Assembly (NCBI GenBank): GCA_934667845.1
Contig: CAKUMQ010000018.1
Location: forward strand, 1-45,893
From: an uncultured Eubacteriales bacterium
GTDB lineage: Bacteria > Bacillota > Clostridia > Oscillospirales > Acutalibacteraceae
DNA: 45,893 nt
Direction: 5' to 3'
Part shown: piece by piece, positions 41,621-45,893 of the stretch
How the letters are laid out: each line of letters starts with the position of its first letter
Position numbering within the stretch: the first letter of the stretch is position 1
The notes under the pieces: generated by a model
Told to the model about the DNA's origin: nothing
The model's database searches: none
What the model saw: only the letters and a program-made list of their open reading frames with translations
Program-made: the position numbers and the translations under genes

Positions 41621-41730
41621 ATCCCGGTGGAAACCGGCGTTGTACAAAGAGTAATACCACCTTTCCGTATAAACGCTCCTTTTTGCGGGGAAACTGAAAA
41701 CAACCGCGTAAAAAAGGAGATGACTGCCCG

Positions 41731-41991
41731 ATGATCCGAGGAGTGCGCCGGCAGATCGTGGAGATCGCCGAAACCGATAACCCGTTTTTTGAACGGGCAT
41801 GGCTCGTCGTCCGTCCGGACTGCACCGACGGCGAGGATATTCTGCAGACCGAGGGAAAACGCCTGCTGCGCCATGCGTCGCCCTACAGCGGTATGCGCCG
41901 CGCCAGACGGCAGCGGCGGCTGACCGCCTGGCTGACCGCGCTGTTTTCCGCGGGCGGCGGGGTGCTGCTCGGTCTGCTGCTCGGCCGCTGA
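41731..41991 (+). CDS. Small membrane protein, unknown function
   Basis: 86 residues from ATG 41731 behind AAAAAGGAGATG. The N-terminal half (about 1-45) is soluble, with IAETDNPFFERAWLVVRP, and is followed by a very basic stretch (GMRRARRQRRL) and one C-terminal membrane helix (about 64-84, glycine-rich at its end). I see such small proteins in Clostridia but know no function. The basic patch before the helix suggests the N-terminal domain is cytoplasmic. Confidence 0.7.
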   Translation: MIRGVRRQIVEIAETDNPFFERAWLVVRPDCTDGEDILQTEGKRLLRHASPYSGMRRARRQRRLTAWLTALFSAGGGVLLGLLLGR

Positions 41992-42020
41992 CCCGCCCGT
42001 GAAAAAAGGCGCTTCCCCTC

Positions 42021-42049
42021 TTGATTCTTTGCCCGAAACATGATAAGAT
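42021..42049 (+). promoter_or_regulatory. Promoter of popT
   Basis: TTGATT (42021-42026), 17-bp spacer, TAAGAT (42044-42049). A long palindrome begins 4 bp after the -10. Confidence 0.7.
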
Positions 42050-42052
42050 AGG

Positions 42053-42076
42053 CAGTGCGGGCGATCGCCCGCACTG
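42053..42076. promoter_or_regulatory. 24-bp perfect palindrome at the popT transcription start
   Basis: Half-site CAGTGCGGGCGA is followed directly by its exact reverse complement, starting 4 bp after the -10 and ending 24 bp before the start codon. Its place over the expected start of transcription suits an operator. As RNA it would form a hairpin at the very 5' end, which could stabilise the message. Confidence 0.5.
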
Positions 42077-42100
42077 ATCGGATCAAAAGGGGTGTGCCTG

Positions 42101-43000
42101 ATGGAAAAACCGATAAATCCCGCGCCGGATACTCAGCCGACGACCGCACCGCACGACCAGCCGACACCGAAATACGGCGTCGTGCCGTTTCTGCTCCGCC
42201 TGCTCCAGGGCGCGCTCATCGGCCTCGGCGCCGTGCTGCCGGGCATTTCCGGCGGCGTGCTGTGCGTGATCTTCGGGGTCTATGCACCGATGATGGAGCT
42301 TCTGTCCCATCCGTTTGCCACCTTTAAAAAGAATGTGCGCCTGCTGCTGCCGATCGTGCTCGGCATCGGGCTGGGCTTCCTCGGCATCTCGCGCATTCTC
42401 GCCTTTTTCCTCAATACCTATCCCGATCAGTCCGTCTGCCTGTTTGCCGGTCTGATCTTCGGTATGCTGCCCTCGCTGTTCCGCGAGGCGGGCGAAAAAG
42501 GGCGCAGCCGCGGCTCGTTTGTCTCGCTCGGCGTCGCGTTCGCCGTCGTGCTGACGCTGCTCTGCCTGCTAAACAGCTTCACGGCCGCGATCACGCCGAA
42601 CATCGGCTGGTATGTGTTCTGCGGCTTCTGCATGGGACTGAGCATCATCGCCCCCGGCATGAGCTTTTCCACCCTGCTGATGCCGCTCGGGCTGTATACG
42701 CCGCTGGTGGACGGCATCGGCAGATTTGACTTTTCCGTGCTGATCCCCGCCGGTATCGGCGCCCTGCTGACGATCCTGCTGCTGGCGCGCGCGGTCAACC
42801 ACCTGATGGAGCGGCACTATTCGCTGGTGTTCCACGCCATCATCGGCATCGTCACCGCCGCCACGGTCGTGATCATCCCGTTTGCGAGCTTTGTAAGCGA
42901 CGTGATCCCCGCTTTGCAGAATCTCGTCTGCCTGACCGCCGGTATCGTGTGCGCCGTGCTGCTCGACCGCTTCAATTCCCGCTTTGAAAAGCCGGAATGA
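42101..43000 (+). CDS. popT: Polyprenyl-phosphate transporter, DUF368/PopT family
   Basis: 299 residues, about eight membrane segments. DUF368 proteins return undecaprenyl phosphate across the membrane for cell-wall synthesis. The family marks are the two related half motifs LIGLGAVLPGISGGVLCVIFGVY and GLSIIAPGMSFSTLLMPLGLY, each with the conserved Pro-Gly-x-Ser turn. The N-terminal 25 residues are Pro/Thr-rich and hydrophilic. It starts at ATG 42101 behind AAAAGGGG; GTG 42092 is in frame but lies too close to that site. Monocistronic, with its own promoter and terminator. Confidence 0.9.
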   Translation: MEKPINPAPDTQPTTAPHDQPTPKYGVVPFLLRLLQGALIGLGAVLPGISGGVLCVIFGVYAPMMELLSHPFATFKKNVRLLLPIVLGIGLGFLGISRILAFFLNTYPDQSVCLFAGLIFGMLPSLFREAGEKGRSRGSFVSLGVAFAVVLTLLCLLNSFTAAITPNIGWYVFCGFCMGLSIIAPGMSFSTLLMPLGLYTPLVDGIGRFDFSVLIPAGIGALLTILLLARAVNHLMERHYSLVFHAIIGIVTAATVVIIPFASFVSDVIPALQNLVCLTAGIVCAVLLDRFNSRFEKPE

Positions 43001-43018
43001 CCCTGCCTGTATAAAGAG

Positions 43019-43053
43019 ACCGGCTTCCCCTTGCAAAGGGGAAGCCGGTTTTT
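43019..43053 (+). terminator. Intrinsic terminator of popT
   Basis: A 12-bp perfect stem (43019-43030 with 43038-43049, arm ACCGGCTTCCCC), 7-nt loop, then TTTTT. Confidence 0.92.
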
Positions 43054-43114
43054 GTCTGCCCGTTTTTACGGCGCCGCCGTAAAACGGCGTCGGCGCGGAG
43101 GGGAGGCATGCACG

Positions 43115-43255
43115 GGTGCAAGTCCGCACCGCCGTCAGTCCGTGCCGTCAGGGTTTTTTCTTTTGCTTTTTCCGTGACGTCTGCCGTCAACCCCTCCGGG
43201 CGGGCGCAAGTCCGCACCACCGATAATTCAAGCCGTTAGGTTTTTTCTTTTGCCT
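43115..43255. repeat. Degenerate tandem repeat debris between popT and the GH2 gene
   Basis: Two related units start GGGTGCAAGTCCGCACC (43115) and GGGCGCAAGTCCGCACC (43202), and both end GTTTTTTCTTTTGC-like. The phrases GGGGAGGCATG (about 43101) and TCAACCCCTCCGG nearby also occur in the 28,062-28,748 repeats, so this is a decayed member of the same dispersed set. It runs into the end of the GH2 gene. Confidence 0.55.
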
Positions 43256-45545
43256 GCTTTTCTTTTTTTCCAAAAAAGAAAAGCAGGAGGGAGCGGTCGG
43301 CAAAGCCGTCGGCGTTTTTCACGAACAGGATATAGCGGTTCCTGACCGCGGTATCGCCGCTGCGCGCGGTCAGCTCCAGCGTGACCGCACCGGACGGCGG
43401 CATCGTGAGCACCCATTCGGCAGCGCAGACCGAGCGCCCGCCGCCGACCGTCACCGTCACCGGCGCCGGCGCCGGAAGCGCCGTGCCGTCGGCAGCGGCA
43501 GCAGATACGGTCAGCACCCAGTCGGCAGCCGCCCCCTCGGCGGTCATAAACAGCCGCAGCGCCGCCGCCTCGCCCGGCTCAAACAGCCACTTGTCATAGG
43601 CAAGATTCGGATACGCCGGGCGAAACGCCTGCGCGACCGCGTAATACGCGAGCTTCGGCGTGCCGTAATAATCCACCAGATTCGTGCCGGATACGTTCGG
43701 CCACGGCTCGTTGAGCTGCCAGATGATGCTGCCGACGTTCTGATAGGCGCGGCGGCGGTTCGCCTCAAGCGCATACCGCAGCCCCTCCGCCTGCACCGCC
43801 TGGCTCGAGAGGATAAATTCCTCAAGCGCCGTCTCGGGCAGCGGCCCGAACAGCTCCTGGTCGCGGAAAAACGTGTCCCACATTTCGCCGTGGAACCGCC
43901 AGACGGGATTGGCCATCGACTGCACTTTCAGATTCTCCGCAGACAGCACCGTTTTCAGCGAGGACAGCGGGTTCATGCCGTCCACCCCGAATTCGCTGTG
44001 CAGCTGGCTGTCCGACCGGTTATAGGTGGTGTAGTGCGCCGTCGGCCCGTCATATTTCCACGGACCGTGGACATCGTAGTTCTGTCCCGGCTTTGTCACA
44101 TCGAGAAATTCAAAAAAGCCGGTGGCGGAGGTCGGCAGCATCAGCGTTTCGCCGTCATAGCGGTCGGTGATCGCCTTGAGCATCGCGAGGTTCTCATCGT
44201 CAAACGTCGCGGGCACCCGGTTTTCATCCTCCAGCTCGTTACCGCCGCACCAGAAGGTCAGCGAGGGGTGCGGCTGCTTTTCCCGCACCGCATGCGTCGC
44301 CGTGCGGGCGCACAGGCGCAGAAATTCCGGATCCTTCGAGGGGACGTTGTCCAGCCCCGAGGAGGACTGGATAAACTCCTGCCACACCATCAGCCCGAAC
44401 CGGTCGCACAGCGTGTAGAACCACTCGCTCCCGATCAGCCCGCCGCCCCAGACGCGGACAAGATTGACGCCCGCCTCTCTGGCAAGCCGCAGGAATTTTT
44501 CCGTCCGCTCCGGCGTAATGCGGCCGTAGCAGATGTCGAGCGGCACCATATTGACCCCTTTGATATACACCCGCTCGCCCGAAAATGCCACGCCGTAGGG
44601 CAGGCAGCCCGCAGGCGCGCCCTCCGCGCGGAGATAACAGCGGTCGCGAAAGCCGCAGGAATATTCCGCGCGGTCGGACAGCCCCGCTTCATCGGAAAGC
44701 GTCACGGTCAGCGTGTAGACCGGCTGCGCGCCCGCCCCGTTCGGATACCACAGCTGCGGCTCTGCGACGGGAAGCACGGCGGCGACCGTCTGCGTGCCCG
44801 CCTCCGGCGTCACCGTGCGGGTCTCCTCCGCCACGGGCGCGCCCGCAAGCGTCAACGCCCAGTGCACGGTCACATCGCCCGCCGAAAATACCGTCAGCTC
44901 GCTTTCCGCGCGCAGCTCGCCGCCGCCCGCCGTCAGGCGGGTGTCCACCCGGGTATAGTTAAGCGCCGCCCGCCCGAAATCCTCGATCAGCACGCGGTCA
45001 TACAGCCCGACCTGCACCAGACGGGTGGAAAAATCCCATTTATAGGTAAATCGCGCCTTTTGGGTGTGCGTGCGGCTGGTATAGCCGAGCTGTCCCATCT
45101 CCCGCGGCGGCTCATGCAGGATGACCGCCAGCTCGTTTGGCTCCCCGAAGCGCACCAGATCAGTGATATCCGCCGAAAACGGCACATACATCCCCGTATG
45201 GACGCCGCAGGGCGCGCGGTTGAGCGTGATCTGCCCCTCGTAGTCGATGCCCCGCAGCGTCAGCCGGATATGACGTCCGCGCAGCCGCTCCTCCAGCGTA
45301 AACTGTGTGGTGTACGTCCACCAGAACTGCTCCACAAAGGCGCAGGACAGGGCGTTCATCTCATAGTAGGGATCCGGGATCAGTCCGGCGCGCAGCAGAT
45401 CGTTATGCACACAGCCGGGCACGGTCGCGGGGATCGGCTCCAGCACGCTGCTGAGGATCTGGCCGGTCTCTGCGGCACAGGTCGCGGTCGGCGCATGCGG
45501 ATAGTTGGCGCCGAGCGTCCAGTCGGTCAATTCTTTTGTTATCAT
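43236..45545 (-). CDS. Glycoside hydrolase family 2, beta-mannosidase-like
   Basis: 769 residues, no signal peptide, so cytoplasmic. The N-terminal sandwich domain has ATVPGCVHNDLLRAGLIPDP and WWTYTTQF. The barrel contains KGVNMVPLD, LVRVWGGGLIGSEWFYTLCD and the acid/base Glu437 in WCGGNELED. The nucleophile is Glu518 in HSEFGVDG. GSIIWQLNEPWPN follows. The overall pattern is closest to beta-mannosidases, releasing terminal mannose from oligosaccharides. The final 20 or so residues (from about 750, low-complexity Phe, Lys and Glu) are encoded by a hairpin repeat, so the natural C-terminus was probably replaced. It starts at ATG 45545. Confidence 0.88.
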   Translation of the reverse strand: MITKELTDWTLGANYPHAPTATCAAETGQILSSVLEPIPATVPGCVHNDLLRAGLIPDPYYEMNALSCAFVEQFWWTYTTQFTLEERLRGRHIRLTLRGIDYEGQITLNRAPCGVHTGMYVPFSADITDLVRFGEPNELAVILHEPPREMGQLGYTSRTHTQKARFTYKWDFSTRLVQVGLYDRVLIEDFGRAALNYTRVDTRLTAGGGELRAESELTVFSAGDVTVHWALTLAGAPVAEETRTVTPEAGTQTVAAVLPVAEPQLWYPNGAGAQPVYTLTVTLSDEAGLSDRAEYSCGFRDRCYLRAEGAPAGCLPYGVAFSGERVYIKGVNMVPLDICYGRITPERTEKFLRLAREAGVNLVRVWGGGLIGSEWFYTLCDRFGLMVWQEFIQSSSGLDNVPSKDPEFLRLCARTATHAVREKQPHPSLTFWCGGNELEDENRVPATFDDENLAMLKAITDRYDGETLMLPTSATGFFEFLDVTKPGQNYDVHGPWKYDGPTAHYTTYNRSDSQLHSEFGVDGMNPLSSLKTVLSAENLKVQSMANPVWRFHGEMWDTFFRDQELFGPLPETALEEFILSSQAVQAEGLRYALEANRRRAYQNVGSIIWQLNEPWPNVSGTNLVDYYGTPKLAYYAVAQAFRPAYPNLAYDKWLFEPGEAAALRLFMTAEGAAADWVLTVSAAAADGTALPAPAPVTVTVGGGRSVCAAEWVLTMPPSGAVTLELTARSGDTAVRNRYILFVKNADGFADRSLLLFFFGKKEKQAKEKT
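43263..43297 (-). repeat. Hairpin repeat inside the 3' end of the GH2 gene
   Basis: A perfect 16-bp stem (43263-43278 with 43282-43297, arm CCTGCTTTTCTTTTTT) around a 3-nt loop. It belongs to the same family as the hairpin over the gpmI stop: both contain CTTTTCTTT paired with AAAGAAAAG and continue with CAAAAGAAA. On the minus strand it encodes roughly the last 20 residues of the protein. Confidence 0.7.
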
Positions 45546-45588
45546 GGCGTCATTTCCTCAAAAAACTCGGTTTTTGCCGCTTCGGCAG

Positions 45589-45893
45589 TTATTTCATTTC
45601 GCGGGCGATCATGGCAAAGAACGTATAGGGATCCACGACCTTGATCCTGCGCCCCTTGCCCTGCGCGTCCAGCTTCTTCTGCGCCAGTGTGACCGCCTTT
45701 TCCACCTGCGTCGGCGTGTTCAGGCAGCACTTCACCGGATAGAACCGCAGTGCCCGGCGGCTGTCGATCATGTCGATGAGCAGATCCGCACCCTTGTCGG
45801 CGTCAAACGTGGCGTGGCCCGTGATGTGCCAGTTCTGTCCCATGCCGGATACACCCGTGCTGCCGATGGCGGACAGCCCGGAGTCCTTGTTCG
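45589..45893 (-). CDS. C-terminal part of a protein of unknown family (5' end outside window)
   Basis: Open from the window edge, about 101 codons visible, with stop at 45589-45591. It reads IGSTGVSGMGQNWHITGHAT, then a helical segment with LLIDMIDSRRALRFYPVKC, and ends VDPYTFFAMIAREMK. The ending somewhat resembles the C-termini of GxGYxYP-type putative glycosidases, but I am not sure. It lies 43 bp upstream of the GH2 gene on the same strand, so a shared carbohydrate-use operon is likely. An internal Met at 45843 is not the true start, since the frame stays open upstream. Confidence 0.55.
   Translation of the reverse strand, partial: NKDSGLSAIGSTGVSGMGQNWHITGHATFDADKGADLLIDMIDSRRALRFYPVKCCLNTPTQVEKAVTLAQKKLDAQGKGRRIKVVDPYTFFAMIAREMK

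Overview
The window is chromosomal DNA from a GC-rich anaerobic member of the Bacillota, most likely class Clostridia and Oscillospiraceae-like. This rests on the gene families: Rnf complex in the order C-D-G-E-A-B, Obg with mini-RNase III, class III fructose-bisphosphatase, PduL-type phosphotransacylase, BMP/NupOPQ nucleoside transporter and SPP1-type holin. Strong Shine-Dalgarno sites and small G+C-rich repeats of the kind scattered through gut Clostridia agree. No rRNA, tRNA or CRISPR array was seen.

Layout. 1-3088 (minus): a truncated sugar-type solute-binding lipoprotein and a lipoprotein with a glycosidase-like domain. 3381-6270 (plus): obgE, mrnC and an alanine-racemase-like gene, closed by a strong hairpin. 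6377-11444 (plus): the complete rnfCDGEAB operon for ferredoxin:NAD+ oxidoreductase coupled to ion pumping. 11466-12628: two small membrane protein genes and a strong terminator.

12627-24287 is the most unusual part. A minus-strand run of 14 phage genes encodes a SANT-like DNA-binding protein, a small unknown, TerS, TerL, a small membrane protein, portal, scaffold, capsid, connector, beta-propeller tail hub, an Ala-rich virion protein, an M23 endolysin, an XhlA-like protein and a holin. A divergent LexA/CI-like S24 repressor faces it. I found no integrase, replication gene, tape measure, tail fibre or att repeat. It looks like a compact, non-mobile, short-tail DNA-packaging and lysis cassette under a self-cleaving repressor. 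It could be a remnant prophage, a satellite or a gene-transfer-agent-like system.

24316-28006 (plus): the lower-glycolysis cluster pgk-tpiA-gpmI. 28007-28868 is a gene-free stretch of dispersed repeats. 28869-30915: nnrD, a lipoprotein and an unknown protein. 31032-36931 (minus): a purine salvage operon. A guanine-type riboswitch precedes xpt, followed by a BMP substrate-binding lipoprotein, an ABC ATPase and two permeases. 37019-38683 (minus): a CmpB-type membrane protein and a family 4 uracil-DNA glycosylase, divergent from pduL. 39421-43053 (plus): fbp class III, a stretch with DnaA-box-like sites, a small membrane protein and the polyprenyl-phosphate transporter popT. 43115-45893 (minus): repeat debris, a GH2 beta-mannosidase-like gene and the end of another gene.

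Many promoters are clear. They have a TTGnnn -35, a 17-bp spacer, and often an extended TGn before TATACT. Annotation was by reading motifs and context only, with no database search.
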